From MESE01 sp036675035 (GTDB lineage Bacteria > Pseudomonadota > Gammaproteobacteria > Burkholderiales > Burkholderiaceae_D), in the NCBI GenBank assembly GCA_036675035.1, contig JAKFFO010000020.1, positions 17,866-81,865 on the forward strand: DNA of 64,000 bases, in the 5' to 3' direction. Below, one piece after another: positions 1-8,084 of this stretch. Positions within the stretch are counted from its first letter, which is position 1. Each line of letters opens with the position of its first letter. The notes below the pieces were generated by a model that was given only the letters and a program-made list of their open reading frames with translations, did no database searches and was not told the DNA's origin. The translations under genes were made by a program, and so were the position numbers.

Positions 1-695
1 TATGTGCACTTGTTGCTTTTGCCTAGATTCGCAGATGAGCCCACTGCGTCACGGAACGGGCCGTAAAACGCCGATGCATACTTAGCGGAATAAGCCATGA
101 TTCGGGTATAAATATAGTGATGCGATTCCAGGGCATTCCGGATCGCGCCAATGCGCCCATCCATCATATCGGATGGGGCAACTATATCGACGCCAGCCTC
201 TGCTTGGGTCAAGGCCTGCTTTACCAACAAGCTGCAGGTCTCATCGTTTAGAACGTAGCCACTCCCATCGATAACGCCGTCCTGCCCATGGCTAGTGTAT
301 GGATCAAGAGCGACGTCAGTCAGTATGCCAAGTTCCGGGAAACGTCGTTTCAGCTCGCGTACCGCGCGCGGCACCAGTCCGTCGGGGTTGCACGCTTCAC
401 TTCCGTCGGGAGTCTTTAAGGTTGGATTAATAACCGGAAACAGTGCCATCACCGGAATGCCCAGTGCTACGCAATCTTCGGCAACACCCAGCAGCAGATC
501 TACGGACAGGCGCTCAACGTCCGGCATGGAAGAAATTTTCTCGCGCTGATTCACGCCTTCCAGCACAAACACCGGATAAATCAAATCTGCCGCCGTCAAG
601 ACGTTCTCGCGCATCATTGCGCGAGAAAATGCATCCTTGCGCATGCGGCGCATCCGAACTGCAGGAAACTGGGAGGTTTTCGATTGATTTGGCAT
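1..695 (-). CDS. hemB: Delta-aminolevulinic acid dehydratase (porphobilinogen synthase), 3' end outside window
   Basis: Condenses two 5-aminolevulinate molecules to porphobilinogen in cytosolic haem synthesis. About 231 N-terminal residues are visible; the C-terminal third lies beyond the left edge. The segment ending MAYSAKYASAFYGPFRDA holds the first of the two conserved lysines. The ILTDVALDPYTSHGQDG stretch has Asp/Ala where zinc-type enzymes carry a Cys-x-Cys, which suggests the Mg-dependent class found in Pseudomonas. The ATG at 695 starts MPNQSKTSQFPAVRMRR; the Shine-Dalgarno sequence before it is weak. It lies downstream of engB on the same strand with a 183-base gap, so the two may be co-transcribed. 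Identity is near certain; the metal class is inferred. Confidence 0.95.
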   Translation of the reverse strand, partial: MPNQSKTSQFPAVRMRRMRKDAFSRAMMRENVLTAADLIYPVFVLEGVNQREKISSMPDVERLSVDLLLGVAEDCVALGIPVMALFPVINPTLKTPDGSEACNPDGLVPRAVRELKRRFPELGILTDVALDPYTSHGQDGVIDGSGYVLNDETCSLLVKQALTQAEAGVDIVAPSDMMDGRIGAIRNALESHHYIYTRIMAYSAKYASAFYGPFRDAVGSSANLGKSNKCT

Positions 696-724
696 AGTCG
701 GCGTCAAACAGGTATTTTTAATAA

Positions 725-880
725 GATTTTAAAAATTAAGGAAACTTTTCTCATAAAAGGTTCTCTTACTGGCAGGCGATTTATTCGCCTCCCGCTTCTC
801 CTCCCTGAGCGGGGCCGAATCGTATTGACGATAAGGCGTTACTGCCCCGGAGATACTCCCCTTTCTCCGGGGCTTTTTTT
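725..880 (+). ncRNA. Candidate structured small RNA between hemB and engB
   Basis: No plus-strand gene lies here, yet the strand carries several hairpins ending in a textbook terminator. Seen: an AT-rich hairpin at about 743-762; AGGCGA/TCGCCT at 774-779 and 785-790; CCCGCT/AGCGGG at 791-796 and 808-813, whose loop contains CTCCTCCC; and a 9-bp stem at 845-872 followed by seven T. Possible promoter: TTGGCA at 689-694 and TATTTT at 713-718, 18 apart, giving a start near 725. The CCUCC loop resembles anti-Shine-Dalgarno loops of known regulatory RNAs. The same hairpins would also form in an engB-hemB transcript on the other strand, so direction rests on the T-run alone. Confidence 0.45.
845..880 (+). 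terminator. Intrinsic terminator
   Basis: Perfect 9-bp stem, CCCCGGAGA (845-853) with TCTCCGGGG (864-872), a 10-base loop, then C and seven T on the plus strand. No T-run follows on the minus strand, so it is oriented to end plus-strand transcription although both neighbouring genes are on the minus strand. Confidence 0.8.
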
Positions 881-1610
881 ACTCGCTACGTGCATTGCTG
901 TCGCCAACCTTTTCATCGATATCGTCTGACATGTCCATAATTTGATCGTTTGAAAGTCCCAGCAATTCGAGGATCCGATCATTTGCTTCGTCGACTCCGG
1001 TGCGCTTCAGCGCCGAAAACAGCTGCGCCGTAAAGGGAAAGGGGTTTCCCTGCTCATCAACATAGCTGCTTAAAATCGTGCGCGCCAGTCGCAATGCATT
1101 AGTAGCGTCGTTGCGGTTAAGTTTATCAGCCTTGGTCAGGATGCAATGGATCGGCTTGCCGGTCGGAGCAAACCATTCCAGCATCTGAATATCGAGCGCG
1201 GTAAACGGCCTGCGGGAATCGATAATCAGCACCAATGCAGCCAATTGCTCCCGCGTTTGTACATAATCCCCTAACAGCTCTTGCCAATGCAGCTTCGCGG
1301 AACCGGAGACTTCGGCATAGCCATAGCCCGGAAGGTCTACCAATAATGCGCGGATCTCTTCAACATTGGTTTCGTCCTTGCGGTGCTGGCCGACATGAGC
1401 GCCGCCTACGGAAAAATAATTGATATGCTGAGTGCGCCCTGGAGTTTTGGATGCAAACGCGAGCTTTTTCTGGTTGCAAAGTATATTTATGGCAGTCGAT
1501 TTACCGGCATTGGAGCGGCCCGCGAAAGCAATTTCAGGCACTTGCGTCTTTGGTAAATCGCGAAGATGGTTTGCGGTAGTGAAAAAACGCGCTTGCCAAA
1601 GGAGGGACAT
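879..1610 (-). CDS. engB: Ribosome biogenesis GTP-binding protein EngB/YsxC
   Basis: Essential-type TrmE-Era-family GTPase needed for large-subunit ribosome assembly and septation. The 243-residue product has the G1 loop GRSNAGKS at residues 31-38, G3 DLPGYG at about 92-97 and G4 LTKADK near 160, with the usual N-terminal helix before G1. A charged insert (about residues 70-85) lies before G3. The C-terminal tail is acidic. The ATG at 1610 opens MSLLWQARFFTTANHL, which matches the family start; the Shine-Dalgarno site is not strong. Cytochrome c4 is divergent across a 156-base gap, the usual betaproteobacterial neighbour. Confident call. Confidence 0.95.
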   Translation of the reverse strand: MSLLWQARFFTTANHLRDLPKTQVPEIAFAGRSNAGKSTAINILCNQKKLAFASKTPGRTQHINYFSVGGAHVGQHRKDETNVEEIRALLVDLPGYGYAEVSGSAKLHWQELLGDYVQTREQLAALVLIIDSRRPFTALDIQMLEWFAPTGKPIHCILTKADKLNRNDATNALRLARTILSSYVDEQGNPFPFTAQLFSALKRTGVDEANDRILELLGLSNDQIMDMSDDIDEKVGDSNARSE

Positions 1611-1766
1611 AGAGTAGCCAGAAAATGCAGCAAGGAGGGCGAAAATGCCGGAAAGCTATTGTACAATAAGGGGTTAAGTGCTGTGGTGTCGCATTCCCGC
1701 ATAATTAAGAATACACCGACAATCCACGGCCGGCAGAATTTTAAAATCAAGTCTCAGGGTGTTTGA

Positions 1767-2426
1767 ATGAATCAAGCGTTTTTACCGTTTGCAAAATCCT
1801 TGTTTGTCGCAATGATGGCCGTTTCTTCCTTTGCGATTGCAGCTGAAGAAAATAAAGTCGCTAAAGTCGATCCTGCCAAAGGCGAGGCTATTTATACCAA
1901 GGGTGATCCGGCGCGCAATATCGCTGCCTGTATAGCCTGTCACGGCGCTGCGGGCAATTCCACTATCGCGCAAAACCCGAAGCTGGCAGAGCAGCACGAT
2001 ACCTATATTTACAAGCAGCTCGCCGATTTTAAGACGCCCGCGCGCAATAGTCCGATCATGTCGCCCATTGCGAAGGCATTAACGGAAGAGGAAATGAGAA
2101 ACATTGCGGCCTATCTTAGTGTGCAAGAGGCGAAACCTGGTGCCGCAAAAAACAAGGATACGATTGAAGCGGGCAAGCAAATTTACCGTGCTGGCATTGC
2201 AAAGATAAATGTTCCGGCCTGCGCCGGATGCCACAGTCCAACCGGCGCTGGCATTCCTGCACAGTTTGCACGTTTGGCGGGACAGCATCAGGAATACACA
2301 GCGCAGCAATTGATCGACTTTCGGTCCGGCGCGCGCAAGAACAGCCCGCAAATGGCAGAAATCGCCAAGCGCATGACCGATGATGAGATAAAAGCGGTAT
2401 CGGATTATATTGCCGGCCTAAAATAA
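1767..2426 (+). CDS. Periplasmic dihaem cytochrome c4-type protein
   Basis: A 219-residue exported electron carrier. An N-terminal signal peptide ends near residue 26 (AIA/AEE). Two haem-binding motifs, CIACH (55-59) and CAGCH (152-156), sit in two homologous halves, each followed by a candidate methionine ligand (SPIM near 98, SPQM in the second half). Length and two-domain layout fit cytochrome c4, which passes electrons to terminal oxidases. A good Shine-Dalgarno site (AGGGTG) precedes the ATG. It is followed by a terminator and then resB and ccsB, the machinery that would attach its haems. Confident on class, less on partner. Confidence 0.92.
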   Translation: MNQAFLPFAKSLFVAMMAVSSFAIAAEENKVAKVDPAKGEAIYTKGDPARNIAACIACHGAAGNSTIAQNPKLAEQHDTYIYKQLADFKTPARNSPIMSPIAKALTEEEMRNIAAYLSVQEAKPGAAKNKDTIEAGKQIYRAGIAKINVPACAGCHSPTGAGIPAQFARLAGQHQEYTAQQLIDFRSGARKNSPQMAEIAKRMTDDEIKAVSDYIAGLK

Positions 2427-2459
2427 TTCAAATAAGAGCAAAATAAAAAACGAATGGAG

Positions 2460-2485
2460 GGGGTGGCTGAGGCCGCCCCTTTTTT
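2460..2485 (+). terminator. Intrinsic terminator or attenuator between cytochrome c4 and resB
   Basis: Stem GGGGTGGC (2460-2467) pairs with GCCGCCCC (2472-2479) around a TGAG loop, with one G-T pair, followed by six T. It lies 34 bases after the cytochrome stop and 17 bases before the resB start, so it could let the abundant cytochrome mRNA end while some transcripts read through into resB-ccsB. Confidence 0.75.
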
Positions 2486-2502
2486 GCTTCTGGAAGAAAT
2501 GC

Positions 2503-4653
2503 TTGTCTGTAAGCATACAAAATACCGATATGACCACTAGTACTGCCGGAATTCAACTGAACACCAATCGCCGCTGGCTCGCGGATGCGGTAGAGCTCAT
2601 TTCCTCAATGCGCTTTGCGATCAGTTTGCTGACATTGATTTCGATCGCGTCAGTTATCGGCACGGTCATGAAGCAGAACGAACCGATGACCAATTATGTG
2701 AATCAGTTTGGTCCGTTCTGGTTTGAATTATTCGGCAAGCTTGGTTTGTATTCCGTATATTCGGCGTGGTGGTTTTTGCTGATCATGGGCTTTCTGGTGT
2801 TGTCGACATCGTTGTGCATCGTCCGGAACGCGCCGAAAATGTTGCGCGATATGCGCAGCTGGCGAGAGAACGTACGCGAACAGTCGTTGCGTAATTTTCA
2901 CCATAAAGCCGAATGGGCCGCAGACGTGCCCCGGTCGATGTTGATACAGCGTGTGGCAAGCCGGATTGGCGCGCGCGGTTACAAGGTCAAGGTGGTCGAC
3001 AAGAATCATGCAACGCTGATTACCGCGAAGCAGGGAGCCGCCAATAAATTAGGATATATTTTCGCGCATAGCGCAATTGTCGTGATTTGTGTTGGCGGTC
3101 TGCTCGATTCGGATTTGCCGATTCGATTTCAGCAGTGGTTCTATGATAAAACCCCGTTTGCAGGTAACGGCATCATTGCGGAGATTCCTGCAAAGCACAG
3201 ACTGGGATTGCGGAATCCGACCTTTCGTGGGAATACATTGATTCCTGAAGGCGGCAGCACCAGCACTGCGATCATTCCCCAACAAAATGGTGTGCTGATC
3301 CAGGATTTGCCTTTCACGATACGGTTGAAAAATTTCATCATCGAGCATTATTCGACCGGCATGCCCAAGCTGTTCGCGAGCGAAGTGATCGTAACAGATC
3401 ACGAGACCGGCAAAAGTTTTCCAGCAACAATCAAGGTGAATGAGCCTTTGGTCTACAAGGGCCTCTCGGTTTATCAATCCAGTTTCGAGGATGGGGGCAG
3501 CAAGCTCAAGGTGACTGCTTACCCGATGCGCGGCATGCGGAACTATGAGTTTTCATTGAGCGGGGAAGTCGGGGGTTCCTCCCCGCTGGGTAATGGAAGC
3601 GACAACGCGTACACCGTTGAATGGTCCGATTTCAGGCCTTTCAACGTGGAGAATATGGCGCAGAGCGGTCAGGACGTGCGTGCCGTGAATAGCAGCAAGA
3701 CGTTCAATCAGAAATTTTCCGAGGGACTGGATAAGCGTTTGGGCTCTGCTGCGAAAGGTGTAAATACCAAAGACCTTAAGAATGTTGGACCCAGCGTTCA
3801 ATACAAGATGCGTGACAAGATGGGCCAGGCACGGGAGTATCATAATTACATGCAGCCCGTGCTGGTTGACGGTGCCTACGTTTTCCTTGCCGGTATGCGC
3901 GACTCGCCAAACGACGCTTTTCGTTACCTTCGAATTCCGGCGGATGACAATGATAGTGTCGAAGAATGGATGCGCTTGCGTGCGGCGATCCTGAACCCGG
4001 AACTGCGGGCAGAAGCGGCGCGACGATATGCAATCCGTGCCCTGCCTGCACGGGACAATGAGATTGATAATCTGCGAATGCAACTTCAGGAATCTGCTTT
4101 GAAAGGCCTGGCCATTTTTGCTGGAGATGAGGAAAAATCCGGATTCGTCGCTGTGTCGGAGTTTCTCGAAAAAATACCGCCGGCAGAACAGGAAAAAGCC
4201 GCCGATATTTTTATGAAAATATTCAACGGCAGCATGTGGGACCTGTGGCAAGTAGCACGAGAGAGCGATGGTTTGAAGCCGGTGGCGCAGGACGAAAAGC
4301 ATGCTCGCTTTTTGCAGCTCGCCACCAATGCCCTGGCCGACACATTCTTCTATAGCGCGCCAGTGTATCTTCAACTTAATGAATTTGAAGAAGTAAAGGC
4401 ATCAGTATTGCAGGTGACGCGTTCGCCGGGAAAGAACGTGGTTTATTTCGGATGCCTGTTACTGGTTCTCGGTGTTTTTTCTATGTTGTACATTCGCGAA
4501 CGCCGTGTATGGGTCTGGATTACATCGACGGAAAACGGACAGTCGCACGCACTGATGGCCATGAGTTCCCAGCGAAAAACGCTGGACTTTGACAAAGAAT
4601 TTGACGCGGTAAAAAACACACTCGCTCAAGCCGAGCCAGCTGCGGACAAATGA
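2503..4653 (+). CDS. resB: Cytochrome c biogenesis protein ResB (System II)
   Basis: ResB works with CcsA/CcsB in System II cytochrome c assembly, carrying haem across the inner membrane and keeping apocytochrome thiols reduced. The 716-residue protein has the expected layout: membrane segments near 37-57, 89-107 and 185-203, a long periplasmic domain, and a last segment near 648-665 followed by a cytoplasmic tail. I chose a TTG start at 2503 because GGAAGA lies five bases before it; the next in-frame ATG, at 2530, has no ribosome site. The family is often 600-720 residues in betaproteobacteria. It precedes ccsB by 80 bases. Confidence 0.93.
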   Translation: MSVSIQNTDMTTSTAGIQLNTNRRWLADAVELISSMRFAISLLTLISIASVIGTVMKQNEPMTNYVNQFGPFWFELFGKLGLYSVYSAWWFLLIMGFLVLSTSLCIVRNAPKMLRDMRSWRENVREQSLRNFHHKAEWAADVPRSMLIQRVASRIGARGYKVKVVDKNHATLITAKQGAANKLGYIFAHSAIVVICVGGLLDSDLPIRFQQWFYDKTPFAGNGIIAEIPAKHRLGLRNPTFRGNTLIPEGGSTSTAIIPQQNGVLIQDLPFTIRLKNFIIEHYSTGMPKLFASEVIVTDHETGKSFPATIKVNEPLVYKGLSVYQSSFEDGGSKLKVTAYPMRGMRNYEFSLSGEVGGSSPLGNGSDNAYTVEWSDFRPFNVENMAQSGQDVRAVNSSKTFNQKFSEGLDKRLGSAAKGVNTKDLKNVGPSVQYKMRDKMGQAREYHNYMQPVLVDGAYVFLAGMRDSPNDAFRYLRIPADDNDSVEEWMRLRAAILNPELRAEAARRYAIRALPARDNEIDNLRMQLQESALKGLAIFAGDEEKSGFVAVSEFLEKIPPAEQEKAADIFMKIFNGSMWDLWQVARESDGLKPVAQDEKHARFLQLATNALADTFFYSAPVYLQLNEFEEVKASVLQVTRSPGKNVVYFGCLLLVLGVFSMLYIRERRVWVWITSTENGQSHALMAMSSQRKTLDFDKEFDAVKNTLAQAEPAADK

Positions 4654-4733
4654 ATCCAGCATCATGCTGGCATGCGTTGGAATAGAATTTTTAATGGATT
4701 AGCGCTTAAGCTGAAATCCGTCGGAGAACGTCA

Positions 4734-5885
4734 ATGGAACTGACACAAAATCAAATTTACTCGCAACCACCAGGTTTCTTTAAGCGGCTCACGATACTCG
4801 ATTGGTTTTATGCTGCCGCATTGGTGGCGGGCGCATTGTTTGCGCTCAGTCGGTACGGCATGCACATGGATTACTATGAAAAGGGCATCCTGCTTCTTAC
4901 CGCGCCGACCTTTGCGTGGCTGGGATGGCATTGGAAATCGGTACGCCGGTTGATTGCTCTGCTGACGCTACTTTCGTTGTCAGCCATTGCACTGTACGGC
5001 GGCGATCTCGATATGGCGAACCAGAAATTTTTTCTAAAATATTTTTTGTCGAGTCAATCCGCAATCTTGTGGATGAGTACGCTGTTTTTTTTGTCAACGC
5101 TGTTTTACTGGGGCGGCCTGATTGCGAAATCAGATTTTGGCGCCTCGGTCGGAAGTAAATTATGCTGGGCTGCTGTCGTGCTCGGATTTACCGGCATGCT
5201 GGTCCGCTGGTATGAGTCCTATCTGATCGGCGCCGATATCGGACATATTCCGGTGTCAAATCTATATGAGGTCTTCATACTTTTTTGCATGATAACGGCT
5301 TTGTTTTATTTGTATTACGAGCAGGTCTATGCCACCCGGCAGTTGGGACCGTTCGTCATGTTGATTATTTCCGCTGCGGTCGGATTTTTGCTGTGGTACA
5401 CATTGAGCCGGGACGCCGCCGAGATCCAACCTCTGGTGCCCGCATTGCAGAGCTGGTGGATGAAAATTCATGTGCCGGCCAATTTCATCGGTTACGGGAC
5501 GTTCGCGCTGGCGTCAATGGTTGCTATTGCCTATTTGTTGAAATCAAATGGAATGCTGGCCGATCGACTGCCCGCACTGGAAATCCTCGACGACATCATG
5601 TACAAGGCAATCGCCGTAGGGTTTGCCTTTTTCACGATTGCGACAATCCTCGGCGCACTTTGGGCAGCAGAAGCATGGGGTGGCTACTGGTCATGGGACC
5701 CGAAAGAAACATGGGCATTGATAGTCTGGCTCAACTATGCGGCGTGGCTGCATATGCGCTTGATGAAGGGATTGCGAGGGCAAGTCGCGGCATGGTGGGC
5801 GCTGATCGGATTGCTGGTGACAACGTTTGCATTCCTGGGCGTCAACATGTTCCTGTCCGGCTTGCATTCGTATGGCGAGCTCTGA
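4734..5885 (+). CDS. ccsB: Cytochrome c biogenesis protein CcsB/CcsA (haem handling, System II)
   Basis: Polytopic inner-membrane protein of 383 residues that partners ResB to deliver and ligate haem to apocytochromes c. The signature tryptophan-rich loop WGGYWSWDPKETWAL falls at about residues 316-330, flanked by hydrophobic spans and conserved histidines (for example in LHMRL after the loop and SGLHSYGEL at the C-terminus). At least eight hydrophobic segments can be read. The ATG at 4734 has only a modest ribosome site (GGAGAACGTCA before it). Symbol usage varies (ccsA, ccsB, resC). Confident. Confidence 0.95.
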   Translation: MELTQNQIYSQPPGFFKRLTILDWFYAAALVAGALFALSRYGMHMDYYEKGILLLTAPTFAWLGWHWKSVRRLIALLTLLSLSAIALYGGDLDMANQKFFLKYFLSSQSAILWMSTLFFLSTLFYWGGLIAKSDFGASVGSKLCWAAVVLGFTGMLVRWYESYLIGADIGHIPVSNLYEVFILFCMITALFYLYYEQVYATRQLGPFVMLIISAAVGFLLWYTLSRDAAEIQPLVPALQSWWMKIHVPANFIGYGTFALASMVAIAYLLKSNGMLADRLPALEILDDIMYKAIAVGFAFFTIATILGALWAAEAWGGYWSWDPKETWALIVWLNYAAWLHMRLMKGLRGQVAAWWALIGLLVTTFAFLGVNMFLSGLHSYGEL

Positions 5886-5992
5886 ACAAGAGTCCCTGTT
5901 ACCAGTTATATGTCGACTCGGAATATTGGGTAGCAATTCGCCGGATATTGTTCGGTTGTTGATGCAAGGCGCTAAAGTCAACGGGCGGACAC

Positions 5993-6011
5993 GCGTTTGC
6001 GGTACAAACGC
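5993..6011. repeat. Inverted repeat between convergent ccsB and lysA
   Basis: Perfect 7-bp repeat GCGTTTG/CAAACGC with a 5-base loop in the 225-base gap between convergent genes. No T-run follows on either strand, so it is at best a weak or factor-assisted transcript end. No gene is evident in the rest of the gap. Confidence 0.35.
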
Positions 6012-6110
6012 TTGCGCCGTCAATCAAGATTGTGCGATTACAATGCCTCGGATCGGTACCGGCATATGAGTCGCATCGCGCTGGATGACAGCCGCCCGAT
6101 CTGATACATA

Positions 6111-7385
6111 TTAGCGATCAATGGTCGATTCGAGTGCGAACAATTCCTCGGGTGTTTCGCGTCGCCGAATCAGATGCGTGCGATCGCCGTCCACCATGAC
6201 CTCGGCAGCACGACCACGCGTGTTGTAATTGGATGCCATCGTCATGCCGTATGCGCCGGCAGACCGGATCGCCAGCAGATCGCCAGGTTCGACCGTCAGG
6301 GTACGCGCGCGCGCCAGCCAATCTCCTGATTCGCAGACAGGCCCGACCACATCATAGGTGGCTGCAACAGCTGTTTTATGCTGAATGACTTCCTGCACAC
6401 CCATCCACGCCTGATACATTGCAGGACGCATCAGGTCGTTCATCGCTGCATCGACAATGCAGAAATTTTTTTCGGTACCGGGTTTGATATATTCGATTTT
6501 CGTCAACAACATGCCGGCATTGCCGACGATTGAGCGACCCGGCTCAAAGATTACCTTGATCGGCTTGCCGTTGTGGCTGACACGGCGCCATTGCTCTATT
6601 TTCGAAAAAACACGGCTTAAATAATCTCTTACCTCGACCGGCTTTTCATCTGCGTAGGTAATGCCGATGCCGCCGCCGAGGTCGATGTGATGTAACGAAA
6701 TCCCTTCTTTTTCCAGCGTGTCCACCAGATCGATAAGCTTATCGAGCGCCTCAAGCAGCGGCGCATCGTCCAACAGCTGCGAGCCGATATGACAATCGAT
6801 TCCGATAGCGTTCAAGTGCGGCAGTGTTTTGGCGACATGGTAGGTGGACAGCGCGTCGTCAAAATCGACGCCGAATTTGTTAGCTTTCAGCCCGGTTGCG
6901 ATATACGGATGGGTTTTGGCATCAACGTTCGGGTTGACACGTAGACTTACCGGGGCAACTTTGCCCAGTTTGCCAGCGATTTCATTTAGGCGATGCAGTT
7001 CGGGAATCGATTCGACATTGAAGCAGAGGATGTCGTGCGACAGTGCCAATGCGATTTCCTCATGTGACTTGCCAACCCCGGAAAAAATGCATTTCCCCGG
7101 ATCGCCGCCCGCCGCCATTACGCGCAGTAATTCACCACCCGATACCAAGTCGAAACCGGCACCATGGCGCGCGAGAATATCAAGAATGGCGAGATTGGAG
7201 TTGGCTTTCATTGCATAGCAAATCAGCGCATCGTGTGCCTCGCACATTTCAGCGTACGCGGAATAACTTTCCAGCAATGCCGCCTTTGAATAAACATAGG
7301 TCGGCGTGCCAAATTTCTTTTCAATATCGGCTAATGCAACGTTTTCGGCGTATAAAGCGCCGTTCTGATAGGCGAAATGCGACAT
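6111..7385 (-). CDS. lysA: Diaminopimelate decarboxylase
   Basis: PLP-dependent fold-III enzyme converting meso-diaminopimelate to lysine, the last step of lysine synthesis. The 424-residue protein carries the PLP lysine in CYAMKANSN (K60), the glycine-rich phosphate-binding HIDLGGGIGI segment near 225-235, FEPGRSIVGNAG, and the CESGDWLA motif holding the catalytic cysteine. Its length is typical. It lies 12 bases downstream of the small lipoprotein gene lptM on the same strand, a conserved pairing. No lysine riboswitch or LysR regulator gene is visible. Very confident. Confidence 0.97.
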   Translation of the reverse strand: MSHFAYQNGALYAENVALADIEKKFGTPTYVYSKAALLESYSAYAEMCEAHDALICYAMKANSNLAILDILARHGAGFDLVSGGELLRVMAAGGDPGKCIFSGVGKSHEEIALALSHDILCFNVESIPELHRLNEIAGKLGKVAPVSLRVNPNVDAKTHPYIATGLKANKFGVDFDDALSTYHVAKTLPHLNAIGIDCHIGSQLLDDAPLLEALDKLIDLVDTLEKEGISLHHIDLGGGIGITYADEKPVEVRDYLSRVFSKIEQWRRVSHNGKPIKVIFEPGRSIVGNAGMLLTKIEYIKPGTEKNFCIVDAAMNDLMRPAMYQAWMGVQEVIQHKTAVAATYDVVGPVCESGDWLARARTLTVEPGDLLAIRSAGAYGMTMASNYNTRGRAAEVMVDGDRTHLIRRRETPEELFALESTIDR

Positions 7386-7397
7386 GTCGATATTGAG

Positions 7398-7580
7398 TTA
7401 TTTGGAAGAAGGAACACGCGCATTAGCCGATTCAGGCGCCGGCGCAACTGATGGTCCAGACTTGCTGGGAGCCGCTGCGGGTGCGGGCTTGGCAGGCAGA
7501 TACAGCGGTCCGGTCTGACCGCAGCCATTCAGGAGGCCGATTAAGCACCCTGCCATCGAAATGAGAATGAAATGCTTCAA
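7398..7580 (-). CDS. lptM: LptM/YifL-type small lipoprotein
   Basis: A 60-residue lipoprotein with a short signal sequence and lipobox LLNGC, then GCGQTGPLYLP, the hallmark of the LptM (YifL) family, and a Pro/Ala/Ser-rich tail. In E. coli LptM helps the LptD-LptE translocon mature. The start is uncertain: TTG at 7580 gives a well-shaped signal peptide (KHFILISMAG...), a GTG at 7598 is possible, and the ATG at 7553 would leave too short a signal. None has a strong ribosome site. It precedes lysA and is divergent from cyaY, with the two starts only about 60 bases apart. Confidence 0.85.
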   Translation of the reverse strand: MKHFILISMAGCLIGLLNGCGQTGPLYLPAKPAPAAAPSKSGPSVAPAPESANARVPSSK

Positions 7581-7638
7581 TGTTATGAATGAATTCACGA
7601 TTAGAATTACGAATTGTGGAAATTTCCCGGAGTGTAGC

Positions 7639-7986
7639 ATGACAGAATCGGAGTTCCTGGCGATGGCCGAGGTGATACTTGATGAAATTGAGACTTCATT
7701 GGAGCAGATTGGTACCGCCAGTGATCTGGACATCGAATGCAGCCGCGCCGGCAACGTGCTGGAAATAGAGTTCGTCGACAATGGTTCGAAAATCATTATC
7801 AACAGCCAGACCCCAATGCGGGAGATTTGGATTGCGGCCAGGTCTGGCGGCTTCCATTACAAGCATGACGGCGCGCAATGGATTAATACCCGGGATGGTA
7901 CCGAGCTATTCGCCGCACTATCCAGAATGGTCAGCGCGCAATCGGGAACCATGGTTGTTCTGCATTCCGGCGCCAGGAGCCAATAA
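7639..7986 (+). CDS. cyaY: Frataxin-like iron-sulfur assembly protein CyaY
   Basis: A 115-residue cytosolic iron-binding protein that modulates iron-sulfur cluster assembly on IscS/IscU. The N-terminal helix is rich in acidic residues (TESEFLAMAEVILDEIETSLEQ), the usual iron-binding ridge, followed by the sheet segment NSQTPMREIWIAARSGGFHY, the family signature around Q-x-P-x-x-x-x-W. The ATG at 7639 is preceded by CCCGGAG, which decides this start over the further upstream ATG at 7561. It is divergent from lptM-lysA, as in many proteobacteria. Confidence 0.95.
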   Translation: MTESEFLAMAEVILDEIETSLEQIGTASDLDIECSRAGNVLEIEFVDNGSKIIINSQTPMREIWIAARSGGFHYKHDGAQWINTRDGTELFAALSRMVSAQSGTMVVLHSGARSQ

Positions 7987-8084
7987 ACGCAGACTATCGC
8001 GCCTCCGCAAGCTTGTTCCGGTATCGCGAAATAGCGCTGCTCTGGAATCGGGATCTTCCGGCGTACAACAAAGTGGCAAGGTCA

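Noticed and set aside
700..880. 6S RNA (ssrS)
   Set aside because: A CCCTGAGC string occurs, as in 6S RNA, but the region is too short and lacks the long closing stem and central bulge.
684..929. Plus-strand protein frame over the small-RNA candidate
   Set aside because: Begins inside hemB, crosses the terminator, and has no ribosome site or recognisable motif.
3553..4374. Long antisense frame (273 codons) in resB
   Set aside because: Shadow of resB; no family motifs and no ribosome site.
7581..7802. Long N-terminal part of the minus-strand frame before lptM
   Set aside because: It overlaps cyaY in antisense; the lipoprotein signal begins at about 7580.
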